Assembly: GCA_945643635.1 (NCBI GenBank)
Contig: CALZFC010000045.1
Coordinates: forward strand, 202,001 to 266,000
Origin: Allodiplogaster sudhausi
Taxonomy: Eukaryota > Nematoda > Chromadorea > Rhabditida > Diplogasteridae
Length of the DNA stretch: 64,000 bases
Direction: 5' to 3'
Part shown: in pieces, positions 1 through 11,343 of the stretch
Layout of the letters: each line of letters begins with the position of its first letter
Numbering within the stretch: the first letter of the stretch is position 1
Program-made: the position numbers and the translations under genes
The notes under the pieces: model-generated
The model's input: the letters and a program-made list of their open reading frames with translations, nothing else
Database searches by the model: none
Told to the model about the DNA's origin: nothing

Positions 1-223
1 TGTTTTTGAGATTATGGAAGAATATAATAAAACATCAAACATGGTTTCAGCGTGTCCTTTTACTCTTAATTCGCCGCATACACACTAGTTCCCATCTTTT
101 AAGAAACAAATTAATATGTTACAAATCATTCCAATATATTTTCTGTGTGTAGGAAAATAGCTTTCAATTTACGGTTTGAGCGTGCCTGAATCCTAATAAT
201 AGTTCAAAGATTGTTATGCTTAC

Positions 224-643
224 AACGTTCCGTGCGATTCCCGTCGTTGCCATGACAAAAATGTAGTCTCGGGTCATGCATTTCTGCAATAGACCGTAAT
301 TTACTTCAGTAATTTTTTGTGTAAAGTTTGCGAACCATCAATGACAAACTTGTGCTCGTCCAAGAAAGATGATGCATACCAGCAGCAACAGTACGTGAAG
401 CGTAGCGAAGAAGAGATCGTGAATGGAGAAGACAAGGAGTAGATATTTGTACTTGCCAAAGCGCACTTTCGATCGATTTAGAATTAGCAGGATCAACACA
501 ATATTTGCGGCCGCGGAGATTGCTGAAAAAATTTATTTATTTAAAACAGTTTATGCTCTCTTATATTTTAACCTTTAATTTCTATTCAACTGACAGAAAA
601 CGACGTTGTCAAAGATGGCAAGAAACATGATATGAAATTCCAT
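224..643 (-). CDS. Str-type chemoreceptor, exons 1-3 only (partial)
   Basis: Minus-strand exons 595-643 (starts MEFHIMFLAIF), 380-522 and 224-283 match exons 1-3 of the complete receptors at 15.5 and 34.2 kb in size (49, 143, 60 nt), phase and sequence. They encode transmembrane segment 1, the FGKYKYLL motif at the start of segment 2 and the start of segment 3. Such proteins are nematode G-protein-coupled chemosensory receptors in ciliated neurons. Sister genes have exon 4 within about 100 nt of exon 3, but I find none between 1 and 223, so the gene either has an enlarged intron running off the window or is a 5' fragment. The usual splice acceptor upstream of the ATG reads TG instead of AG here. 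Family call is firm; function of this copy is doubtful. Confidence 0.7.
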
Positions 644-659
644 ATCTGAGAAGTCGAGG

Positions 660-2535
660 TAGTCAAAAAAGTGTTGTCGAGGAAGCGAGCCAGGTGAAAA
701 TAAATAACTTTCACACTGACGAATCTTCCTAGAATGACATTTCTTTCTAGTTCACACATCACGCCAAAGTATACACATATTCACATTCAGTTCCTTATTC
801 GGGTAAGAGTTACTTATAACTAAGCAGAGCTAGACAAGAAAAGAGTTCCACGTGAATGAGCAACAATAACTGTAATTCCCGCCAGGTTCAGTCTGAAAAT
901 CTCGGGAGTTGTTCGATGCTCGGACGACAGCAAGGATGCTCACTACTTCCTTATTTCCCCATATATACAATCCCCTTTAAAAGTGTATGTATGAAGATGA
1001 AAGCTCGTTCCATTTTTCCCCTTCTATTACGTTTAGCCGTAGCAAGCGTACAAGAAACTGCACTAAAAAATATCAACGAATAAATTGTTAAAATAAAATA
1101 TGGCGACTGATGAATTATTAATTAATAAATTATTAAAATAAAATAAAGCGCCTGAAGCACTAATCTCAGAGATAATCAGAGATAAACTTCGAGACAGACT
1201 CGTAGTTCTACTGCTTGTTTATTAAATTAGAATTGAGGGTGTGAAAGGTAGCATGCAAAGAGAAAGGCTCCCCCTCAAGGAAATGAGAAGAACCGAAGAG
1301 CCGGCTGAATTGTACTGACCATCAGGCAAGGGAAAGACAACGATCAAATCAAAGAGTAAAATGCAACGTCATGGAGGAAGAAGGGGGTGGAGCTTACATT
1401 TATTCTAACAACCTGCCGACACTATTTACTCGTATTATAAATTTACTTACACTATTTCTTTGGATTGGAATTCCAGCAATAATAAGATTTTCGAGACAGC
1501 GTATTTGCCATTGAAAAAACGGATGCGGGTATTGGACAGAGTGATATAACCACATTTCATCCTCCGGCATTGAATAAGTCTAGATAAAGTACAAGTCCAC
1601 TTCTATATGCATATATATTAGACAATCAGCATAAATCGTAGCAAAATGATTACGCATTTCGCGACAGCCTTCCTTCTTTGTCTTTTTCACCTTCCTCCAC
1701 CCGATTCATCTCTCCACACGAATTCATGAGGAAGTGGATAAGATTCGATTGCTATTCCCAAGTTTGAGACAAAGGATTTGAACATTTCGATCTGATTTCA
1801 AATGGTGCGTCGACGCAGAAAAGGACTACGAGGCATCTTCTTCTTGAAGTCATCCGTGAACGCAATGTCACTGCCCCGAAGCTCGTTGTCAGCATCATAG
1901 TTCAGAGAATTCAAGTTCAATCTGCTGACGTCACAGTTCAATCTGGAGACACGACGCGAGCTCAACGTGGTTGTCCACTCATTCGTCCGATAGAATGTGT
2001 TTCAAGACTATTCAGACTCGATAAAGACAATATAGTTTATGGCTTTTCTCGCAGACATATCGGATAGGCATTACCCGTTCAGGAATAATCAATAAATTGG
2101 CCACCTGTGACAAAGAAAGAATAAAGCTGGATCTTCCATTTCAAATTTTAACGTGTTTTTCTTCCATATGTACCTACCTAATTTGTTTTTGAAAATATCT
2201 TTTTTCCCCTCATTATTAAGCTAAATACACAAATAAAGCCGCTTTTCAAAAGGCTTTAAAAAGTTTTTGATGACGTCATCAAAGCGTTTATCCTTTTCGT
2301 GTGTAGGCCATAGCTTCTCTGGAATTGTATGTGGCTCACTTTCTTCAGGAAGAAGGAACTGATAGGATAAAAAAAAAATAGATATACATATATATTTTTT
2401 TCATGCATGCAGTTTTATGATGACAGTGGAACATTACTGAAATATCGTTACCATTGATAGATATGAAAGCCCACCGCAAATCGTTTCTTTCCAATTGATT
2501 GACGAGATTACTATTCTCGTAATATAATAGAAAAT
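660..2535. other. Receptor spacer, no gene recognised
   Basis: No convincing exon. About 800-913 holds a copy of the spacer block found upstream of the other receptors. Stretches between about 1180 and 1990 resemble 32.7-33.4 kb and 14.48-14.65 kb, showing that spacer and gene were duplicated together. The short open frame at 856-1083 overlaps this repeat and is not conserved in the other copies. Confidence 0.6.
800..913 (+). repeat. Receptor-spacer block, copy 1
   Basis: Contains the shared core GAGCTAGACAAG, a CAACAA run and AATCTCGGGAGTT. Related copies occur at 14163-14275, 18694-18797, 25789-25883, 32570-32681, a decayed one near 39108-39190, and an inverted one at 8354-8470. Each lies in a spacer of the receptor array. 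It may be a passive part of the duplicated unit or may hold shared control sequence. Confidence 0.6.
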
Positions 2536-3780
2536 TTACAGGCAGATGAGCACGCGTATTGCTGCGAATCTGTAGTCCGCAGCGAAGAAGAGCATGACAA
2601 AGGTGTCGAGGAGGTGGAAGACCTTCATGGAGACATTTTTTTTGTAGCTTCTCCTACAATTACTGCCGAATAAACTTATTGCTTCTTTTTATTGTAACAA
2701 ACATTGGTACTGTTCTGTATTGAACATATCATGATTAATAAATAAAATAGACCATAATAAAAGCAAATTTTGATCTTATAGTTATAGTCATTCTATGTGT
2801 GTGTACAAGATTTGAAGTTGCTGAGGACCAAGGGGCGTTAGATATCATCGAAACGTCTCCGGCCACTGGTGAAAATCTCGAGCCACAAGGAATTACCATC
2901 TATTTCTTGCATCATGGGCTTCCGGGCGAAGGAAATGAGCGAAAGACTTGTAAATAGTTGTTCACAGATCATGTTTAAAGAAAATAGAACCATGAAAGTA
3001 AACCAATTATCATTGACAATGCAGCACTTGACCACCCGAGTTGCATGTGACACAGCAAACCAACTGGCATAGCGAACCGTAGCTTACTGTACCCAGACCA
3101 GATTGACAACGAATTGACTCTCTTTTTAATGATATTTCATATGCAATTATTTGTGTATTTATGAATTTCTCGTATCCCAGTACCCCAAAAAGAGCATTTA
3201 GCAGAATGTTTAATCAGTTGTGAAAAATCTTCTTTAGATTCTTGTTTCTTAATACACGGAGGATCACGAGCAGACGGACCAAGATAACCGAAAAGCTTGC
3301 GGATATCAAAAGACTAATATTAGCTGATGCGAGAAGATGCCTTTTACTAGCTGATCGTCGTCGTACTTAATTAAAATTGCACATTTTTTCTTCGCTTTCT
3401 ATCGATTGGCAATTTCCAGTATTTTATCGCAATGATCTCAAATTAAATAAAAAGAAGAATGGTTTCACTGACAACATAGACCATGATATTCGTGTCGCAA
3501 AGGTGCATTTCATACTTAAAAAAAAAGTCATCGTCCACGTCGGCAATTCCGGTTGAGTCCGTTTTGAATACACATTGGCAGCAAGTAAACCACGTCATCT
3601 CTTAGAACATTTCTCACCCTATTAATGTGACCTTATCTTTCGAAATCGTCGTTGCTGAAATCGCTCTAAAAGTGGTTAATTTTTTTAAATAAAACTGGCT
3701 GGGAGAACACCTCAGAGAAGTAGACGACGACAAGAAGGGCTACCGGCCAGGCGCGTTCGAAAAAGTTTGAGCTGATGGCG
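2536..3780 (-). pseudogene. Divergent Str-type chemoreceptor relic (exons 5-9)
   Basis: Four minus-strand pieces align in order with the main receptor family. About 3711-3775 gives ERAWPVALLVVVYFSE, matching exon 5. About 3473-3598 gives VFKTDSTGIADVDDDFF and NIMVYV, matching exon 6. About 3237-3370 gives SASFSVILVRLLVILRVLRN, matching the middle of exon 7. 2536-2622 gives LLDTFVMLFFAADYRF followed by a stop, matching the segment-7 end with its DYR motif. An open stretch at 2838-3053 may be a heavily altered exon 8. No exons 1-4 or 10 are found, and a MITE and a retrotransposon relic occupy the place where the 5' end should be. It is much more diverged than the other copies, so probably an old 5'-truncated pseudogene. 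Confidence 0.55.
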
Positions 3781-3809
3781 ACTGAAAGTATTCAATTCTA
3801 TATGAACTA

Positions 3810-4303
3810 CAGTCCCGCCCAACATTTCAGGTACATAAATTAATTAGATTAATTAGATTAATTTAAATAATTTCAATTGAAATTTGAGCGATATTAGGCA
3901 CTTTTACGCAGTTTCTTGTGTTTGTTAGGGTGGTTTTTGATGTGCTGAACAAGTACATACAGTCAGATTTTAAAAAGAATCTCAAATGACCGTTTAAAAA
4001 CGAATTCGGCCGGTTTTAGGAGGGTCATGACCGTCTTTTAGGTGCTGTTGTCTTATGTTATCGAAGGCACCTAAAACACGGCCATGAGCCCTTCTAGAAA
4101 CGGCCGAATTCGTTTTTAAACGGTCATTTCGGATACTTTTTAAAATCTGATTGTATGTACTTGTTCAGCATGTCAAAAACAACCCTTACAAACACAAGAA
4201 ACTGCTTAAAAGTGCCTAGTATCGCTCAAATTCCAATTGAAATTATTTAAATTAATCTAATTAATCTAATTAATTTATGTACCTTAAATGTTGGGCGGTA
4301 CTG
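3810..4303. mobile_element. Tc1/mariner-like MITE, palindromic
   Basis: A 494-bp non-coding element whose ends are inverted repeats: the left begins CAGTCCCGCCCAACATTT and the right ends AAATGTTGGGCGGTACTG. Almost the whole left half pairs with the right half. It is flanked by TA on both sides (3808-3809, 4304-4305), the target duplication of Tc1/mariner transposases. It has no transposase and would need one in trans. A lone right end of the same family is at about 20990-21092. Confidence 0.8.
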
Positions 4304-4614
4304 TATGTATGCCATATATTCGGATAAAGTGCATTTTGGGTAGCACTTATGTACATGCATAGGCATACATACATATAGTACATTTTATTGCTGTCCACTC
4401 TTCTAATGGAAACATGAGAGAAGAAGATTTATTTATTTATGTACATCAGTTAAGATGTGACAACACTGGGAGAGATATGATGCGACCGGAGATCAATAAA
4501 AAGGAATTAACAAATACGCACCGTAAAAGATAAAAGGAATAAAATAAGAGTGCGAGAAAGAATAGTGCATTTAGATGAAACATATAATTTACTTGAAATG
4601 TAACTAAATTAAAT

Positions 4615-5460
4615 TAAGATTTTGCAAAAGCATTTGATACTGCCTCTCATCCGAAGTTGCTATCAAAGCTTTATTCATATGGTATTTGAGGCAACCTGCA
4701 TAATTGGCTCTCTATCTGGCTCCATGATCGCACTCAATCAGATTCTAAGAAAATGTCCTTTCTCTGCCCTCCACAGTTATGTCTGGAATAGGACAGTGCA
4801 CAGTACTAGGGCCTCTTCTGTTCCTGATTTTTATTAATGATATTTGTGATAATTTTACTGATTCCAATAAATTGATTCTTTTCCTTTTTTGCTGATGATC
4901 TGAAGGTTATCAGCATCATTCCAACTAGGGATCCCACTTCCTCTCAACTCGATTATGCCATATTTTGCATTGAAGACTGGGTGAGAATATGGCTTTCGCG
5001 TCCCTCCGTTTCATTTCTTGACTGTGGCCTCTGTTGCCTTCTCTCGCAATCTCACTCGCTCATTCTCAACTTGTCTCAATCTATCGCCATGCAGAATTGC
5101 ACAATCCTATTCATTGCTTAATCTTGCTCATTAACTCTTACAACCTGTGATATCTTGATAAGCTTGTCAAAATCGCGTGCTTGGCCCTACACTAGAATTC
5201 AATTTCTCGACTGATCTTCCGTTGGATATTTTATTGCAATTCATTTGCTTTTATTATGTAGATAGTCTATCTGTTGTTAGATCTATGATACTTTAATGGG
5301 TGAATTGACTTCGACCTCAACAGTTTGAACTCTTTTTATTCACTCGTAGCAAATTCAAGCGAAATTTGTCAGTACTAATTTAACTATGGTTATTATCCCA
5401 CTCTCCTCTTTCACGTGTCTCTCGACCCAGGCAGCTTATGAGCAATTGACTGTAATAAAA
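4615..5460 (+). mobile_element. Non-LTR retrotransposon reverse transcriptase relic
   Basis: Reading across frames gives DFAKAFDTASHPKLLSKLYS, then NLHNWLSIWL, then FINDICDN..DSNKLILF and FADDLKV. These are the palm and catalytic-motif landmarks (including the FADD box) of non-LTR retrotransposon reverse transcriptases of the jockey/CR1-like kind. The part to about 5460 keeps the usual end-of-polyprotein pattern (RPQQFELFLFTRSKFKRNL). Several stops and frameshifts make it inactive. No endonuclease domain is seen upstream, so it is a typical 5'-truncated insertion. The neighbouring MITE may have inserted before or after it. Confidence 0.75.
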
Positions 5461-5609
5461 ATCGCCCCCGATAATACGATTTTAGTTTTTTTTAAAGAGC
5501 TATTTTTTTCTGGTTCACTACTTTATTTGGCGAGTTGAAAGGGTTTGGAAGGAAGGGGAGTGGGAGAGAGAAGACGAGTGAGGGAGGCAGAGAGAGGGAA
5601 GGAAGACAC

Positions 5610-7264
5610 TTAGAAGAGGCGCACTCCTCCACGGGGAGCCGCGGTGTCCGCGCCGTCTTCGAAGAAGACAAAGTCCTCAAGGAAAGAACCTCTTATGTTA
5701 CTCACAACTTTTCCTTTGTTTTAAACACATTTCCAATACTGCATTGTATGATTTAGAGACGAACGATGAGGAAGGTGGCCCCGAGGAGAGTCGCCTTCTG
5801 CTCCACCGGCAGAGACATCGGGACTGCAAGGAAATGACGTCGTAATCATTTCCCTCACATAAATTGCTTCTCTGGTGACACGAACATCGCACGCCGAAGT
5901 TGTCGGCGTCGGTGTGGAGCTCCTTCATGACTCCTCCCCACATCTTGCGGATCTCGCCGACGCTCCCGCCGAAGGTCGACGTCACCTGCAAATGAATTAT
6001 CATTCATTGAATTCATTTAAAGTCTAGCTGGTTAAATGAGTGATGACTGATTACGAACGTAGAAGTAGTGGTTGCTCTGATCGGCAGCGGTGAGCTCGAG
6101 GAGGACCTGGCCGGAGGGGTCCTGGATGCAGAAGCCGTTTGTGAAGCCGGGACGCTGGCGCACCCAGCCGACCTGAAGCAGTGTTCTCAGGGCGTACAAA
6201 ACATTTCTTCTTCTTCTGCCACTGACGACATTGCCGGGGGGACACTCGACCATGCACGGATGAGTGCCCGTGTAGTCCGCGCCCGGGTTGTGCGGGCGCG
6301 AGATGCGCATCACCTCCTAATATTAATAGTTGACCAATTGTCAATTCGATTGAAATTCGTCAAATCATTTCTTCCCGTACATTTTGGTAGTTGTCCACGA
6401 CGTGAAGAGTCCACGGGCGATTCGCACCGACGACCTGGCGGCCGAATTCGTCCGACCGCTCGTAGCAGAAGTAGATCTGAAGATGAATGTCATCATCTCA
6501 TTCTCTCCGATATTTTCAGTGGAGGTCGGTTGTATCTCTTGACCAGCTGCCCCATTGCATTGTGAAGGGCGTAGCTGTTCGGCGTCTCGATGCCCGTGGC
6601 AATCTCGAAGGGCTCCTCTTGCTGCAAATAAACGGAATGGACATTGGAAATTAACACAAATTATAATTTATTATTTCTGTTTACTACATACTTATATTGC
6701 ATATTTCATTCAATTAATGTTTTATTTAAATTGTTCTCTTCCTCATAATGATTACGTGCATATCTCTTCCTCATAACGATCATTTCTCTTCCTTATAATG
6801 ATTACTCTTGTATCATTATCCTCAATTCTGGAGTCTCAAGCACAACGAGGTCCATGATACCTGGATGATCATGACCTGGTCGACCATGGCCAGGTACTCC
6901 AGGCCGCGGGCGCACATTCCGGGCAGGCCGGCCGTCGGCTGCGGCATCCAGTTACGGTTGCGGTTCTGGCCGCCTGCCCCAGTGGATACTTTTGACCATC
7001 ATTCAAGTATTATTGGGTTTTCCCCGCAATATCACCAGTGTTGATCGCTAAATCCAAAGAACTGTCGAATTAACCGGAGCAGCTCCTCTAGCGCGGAGTC
7101 ATCGAACGGGCGGTCGGAGGGAGCGGAGACCCTGAAATCAGTCAATGGTCAACCTTTTCCATTATCATTTATCAATAATGATGGAAGAAACCCAAGTATT
7201 CTTGAAATGGTTGAGTAAATGAAACGGAAGAGAACGAACTCGACTGGCGGCGGTTGTACTGCAT
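5610..7264 (-). CDS. Phospholipid scramblase family protein
   Basis: Scramblases move phospholipids between the leaflets of a membrane, in many members in response to calcium. Minus-strand exons: 6876-6988, 6544-6621, 6381-6476, 6227-6316, 6059-6172, 5886-5985, 5765-5823 and 5610-5675 (stop). The phases fit throughout. Landmarks in order are GLEYLAMVDQ, QEEPFEIATGIETPNSYAL, YERSDEFGRQVVGANRPW, EVMRISRP, PPGNV joined to VGWVRQRPGF, GEIRKMWGG, the calcium-binding-like loop TDADNFGVRFP, then KATLLGATFLIDFVFFE with the C-terminal membrane helix. Proposed 5' exons (7075-7131, and ATG at 7264 in 7245-7264 giving MQYNRRQ) are open, but the phase at the 7075/6988 junction does not match, so the N-terminus is uncertain. 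Introns of 50-60 nt are present. The gene lies inside the receptor array without obvious functional link. Confidence 0.85.
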
Positions 7265-7299
7265 GTTCGGGCGAAGAGAGGGACAGAGAGAAGGCCGGA

Positions 7300-8204
7300 G
7301 AGGGGAGACGACGAGAAGTGGAAGTGTGGTTTTTGCCTTTCCATCATCCCTTTGATATCTTTTTGAAAGTTCATTTATCATTCAGTGCAGTAACATTGAA
7401 TATGCAGCTTGAAGACATATTTAAATTCTCCAATTCAAACTATATTCTGCCAAGTTGAATTAGTCATTAGTCATTGTTAGACAGAACTATAAAATAGAAA
7501 ATTATTCTCAGTTTTGCTCTCTCAAATTAGTGCACTCTCTAAAACTGTGCGCACTGTTTCAATTATGCAGTTCTAACGATGCATCTCATTCTTACCCCCG
7601 CGTATTTCATTGTGGGGTGAAGTCTACTGTCGGGACTACATGTTAATTATTGTTCCACATAAGCATTGTTTGGCTATCGTAACCTTTTCCGTATTTCACA
7701 AGTAAGTCTGCTTCTTTTCGCTCGTTGCGAGCGGTTCCTCTTCTCCTTCCTCGCCCTCTTCAATGTCTTCTATTTTAACTTCTCGACCTATTCGCCTTAA
7801 TTCGTTCTTGTGCGACCTCTCCTGGCTTTTAATATTTTACTAACTTTTGTTGATAAATGTTATAATAAAATTGTCGCTCACCCATTGTCAGAATCACTTT
7901 TGAACAGCTTATCAGAGAACAGCAAGCCGTTTCGATTCATAACATTTTCTATCCACTTCTGTATTTTTCGTTCTCTCTACCAAAGAACGAAAAAGCGAGT
8001 GGCGAGGCGATTGTTATGATGCAAGGCGCGGAAAGAGAGGCGAATGGAACGAGCGTCTCAATGGACAAGTCATGTTCATCACATTCGTTTGGATTTTTTG
8101 TTGTTGATTTTATTGCTAAAAGTCACGTATTACAAATTTTATCTTATTCAATGTTTAATTTGGGGTCATTGAGCATTCAGCTACATAGATACATACATAT
8201 ATCG
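7300..8204. other. Intergenic, nothing recognised
   Basis: Short open frames on both strands lack splice-supported extensions or family resemblance. It is AT-rich with CT-rich patches near 7720-7790. Confidence 0.5.
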
Positions 8205-8545
8205 GTATTTTATGGAGTTCCTTGTTCTCTTGCAACATCAGAACGTCATAGAAGAAGAATAAATGGACTTTCACCTAATCACATCTTAAGGGACTGTAGA
8301 TGTGGAGAAACAAGGAAGTCGTGAGAATTTTTGCTGACGTCATAGTATGTCAAAATCATTCAACTCACGAGATTCTCTCGCCTTTTCAGATTGAACCTAG
8401 CAGGAATTAGAGTCGTTGTTGCTCGTTCGAGTTTAATTCTTCTCTTGTCTAGCTCTCTTTTGTTATGCAGAAGATCACACTGGAATACGCAAGTTAATGT
8501 CAATATATTTATGTAACGTTTGACGCATGTAAGTGTTTTAAAGAT
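8205..8545 (-). repeat. Inverted copy of receptor spacer
   Basis: The reverse complement of this stretch matches 25715-26022 over nearly its full length, including the GAGCTAGACAAG core, the AATCTCGTGAGTT end and the ACTTCCTTGTTTCTCCAC motif. Every other full spacer copy is in the opposite orientation. It sits where the last exon of the adjoining receptor (8629-11222) should be. Confidence 0.7.
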
Positions 8546-8628
8546 TTTTTTTTGACGAATATATATATATATGTAGATATATTATAGTTTAAAAAAACCA
8601 ATATGTTAAAAGCTTTCACAGAAGTTAC

Positions 8629-11222
8629 CGTATCTTGCGCCAGTCAAAAAGTGAGAAGAGTGCGCGTCGGTAGTCTTTGATCACGAACAGAAGCACAAAA
8701 GCATCGATGGCAGGAAATAGCTGGAGGTCAATGAAAATTTAAGAAATCTATATCTCAAGATTGACTTTCTACTCTAATTGTAAGAATTAATAATAATATT
8801 AGGTATACAATGTATTGTTTTGTACAACATTTGTCTATTGAAATCTGGTTGGGCTAGCCGAATTTTTGGTGAAATAACAAAAACAAAACCTGAATGAGCG
8901 GGATAGAGTAGTCTCCAAAGTCGCCAGTGTCAAAAGCTGCGAGTGGAGAGGCGATTGATAGCAGGCAAGGCACGGAGAGAAAAATGAACGGAACGAGCGT
9001 CTCAATGGACATCGACGTTCATGACTTTCATTTCCATTTGTTGTTAAGGTATTAAAATGCGAAAAGTCACGGTCGTAATGTGACTTGATAAAAATGTGCC
9101 ATGATTTTTGGTCCAGTGATCTTTGGTGCAAATTTTAATTTTGGAGTCTGTGAGCGAGCAGCGAGCAACTGATTCTATTTAAGTTCCGGCCTGGGCACTT
9201 TAGACTGAATATCCTGGTTTACTATAAAGTCGCTAAAAGGGTGCCGTAACGGTTTGCTCCGTGGAACGTAAGTTTCGTTCTACAGCTCTGTAATCGTTGC
9301 GCATCGAGCTTGTGAGTCGATAAAAAAAGTAGGTTCCTACGAGATACAATTGTCTTCCCAGATTTCCGCGGAAGAACAGAACGGTTTTTTTGCACAATTG
9401 TGCGAATAAAAATGCCGTTTGCTACCGTTTTCTTCCACGACATCCCGCCACTCTCTCTCTCACTACTCTGTGCATTTACACAATCCCTTCTTTTCTCTCG
9501 TTCTCTCCGCTCTCTCTCATTCGCTCAACCTGAATACAAAGTGTGACGAAAAGCAGTCGCTGCACGAATCGCGTCCTGGCGGAGATGCTGGCATGCCTGA
9601 ACTCGTGGAGAATGAGGCCGAAGCAGACGATGATCACGGTGAAGTTGACTGTCATCACGAGCAAAAACATCAACATTCAAATAAAAATAAAAAATATTAG
9701 GATGTTTTCTAAATAACATGAACCTTACAGTTTTCTTTTAAGTGTGGGTTAAATGCTGCAAATTTGCCGTCTTGTTTATCAGAGTCCAACGCAAGCGTAA
9801 AGCGCAGGGTGCTTTAGTGCAATTCTCATATGCGAAGTAGACTTACATACATACATACATATATATTTGTGCGTAATTTTCAATTGTTAATTTTCAATCG
9901 AAAGTGCCAAAATGCAAAACATTCAAATAAAAAAAAAAATATTAGGATGTTTTCTAAATAACATGAACCTTACAGTTTTCTTTTAAGTGTGGGTTAAATG
10001 CTGCAAATTTGCCGTCTTGTTTATCAGAGTCCAACGCAAGCGTAAAGCGCAGGGTGCTTTAGTGCAATTCTCATATGCGAAGTAGACTTACATACATACA
10101 TACATATATATTTGTGCGTAATTTTCAATTGTTCGCCAATATTGTTTTCCAAGAGTTCGTACGAGTAAAATAACTTAGATATTTAATGCGATAAACTATC
10201 TACTCTGACCACATAGACGGCTGCCATGATACCAGCGTCGCCAAATGGAATGCCGTACTTCTGAAGGAAGGCCGCTTCCATGCTCTCCAATCCAGTAGCA
10301 TCGGTCTTCAGGAAGAAGTAGCAGGTGCCAGACCATATCAGCGTCTTTGCAGAATAGAAGAAGATAAAAAAATGCATATCCGTAATTACTCAATTATTGA
10401 ATATAAATGTATGTGTAGGGTTCTTTTTCTCAAAATCACTACCTGTGAGCAGTAGATCAGCACCAGGAGAGCAATGAACCATTTGCGTCCAAAGAGGCTG
10501 AGATGATGAGGACTAAATATGATCGAATAAGGTTTTTTATTACTTTAATTTTCTCATGTTTTTTTTATAAGAAGAGAGGGACTTATTCTTTTATTTGGAT
10601 TGAAAATAGTAATTAATGTGGACATTATAACTTCGTTCTTCGGAACCTTTTCAGAGCGAGTAAACGATATATAAAATGAAAAGCGAGTAATGTGAATGTT
10701 CCAGAAAAAGAAGCTGCATAAAATGCCAACGAGGCCTGAAAGAGAAAGAAACGAGCAGGTTGCTTGTTATACATTAACTGTTCGAGTTATAAAAGTGAGC
10801 CCAATAATACTTCAACAATGATCCACACTTACAACGTTCCGTGCTATTCCCGTCGTTGCCATGACAGATATGTAGCCTCGGGTCAACATTTTCTATAACA
10901 GATTTATTCCGTAAAGTTTGCGAATCATCAATTTGTGCTCGTCCTAGACATTATCTCATACCGGCTTTAAAAGTACGTGAAGCGTGGCGAAGACGAGATC
11001 ATGAATGGAGAAGAGAAGAAGTAGATACTTGTACTTGCCAAAGCGTACATTCGATCGATTAACGATTAACAAGATCAGCACAATATTTGCGACGGCTGAT
11101 ATTGCTAAAGAAATAATAATGGAATATACATTTTCAAAAAAACTCGTGTTATCTTACTTTTTTCACAACTGACAGAAAACGACGTTGTCAAAGACGGCAA
11201 GAAATATAATGTGAAATTCCAT
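8629..11222 (-). pseudogene. Str-type chemoreceptor, broken copy
   Basis: Minus-strand exons: 11174-11222 (ATG, MEFHIIFLAVF), 10962-11104, 10833-10892, 10647-10735, 10443-10512, 10210-10344, about 9529-9670, 8890-9000 and 8629-8720. Exons 1-6, 8 and 9 are open and match their intact paralogues in size. Exon 7 should be 186 nt starting DAAGKLNL but lacks its first 45-50 nt and its splice acceptor, and that edge is next to a 245-bp tandem duplication. The final exon (KQSFS-type tail) is missing, and an inverted spacer copy lies in its place. The upstream leader also differs in length by one base from the sisters. A 2.6-kb palindrome begins about 120 bp upstream of the ATG. Most likely a young pseudogene. 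Confidence 0.8.
9672..10133. repeat. Tandem duplication, 245-bp period
   Basis: 9672-9888 and 9918-10133 are almost identical. Each contains AATATTAGGATG, a CAGAGTCCAACGCAAGCG stretch and an ACAT tetranucleotide run. The unit is intron 6 sequence of the receptor at 8629-11222, and its left copy abuts the truncated exon 7, so the duplication and the exon loss may be one event. Confidence 0.9.
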
Positions 11223-11343
11223 ATGAGATAAGTTGAGGAGATCAAAAAACGTGCCCCAGAGGAGACTTGCCTGGTGAAAACAAATGAACTTTATTTTTGT
11301 TTAGTAATATACGCAAACGTAAGGGAAGATAGAGTTTATTTAA

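Noticed and set aside
856..1083. 75-codon frame in the first spacer
   Set aside because: Overlaps the repeated spacer block; the other copies do not keep this frame.
6051..6565. 165-codon plus-strand and 97-codon alternative frames over the scramblase
   Set aside because: Shadows of the minus-strand scramblase exons, whose family motifs and phases are clear.
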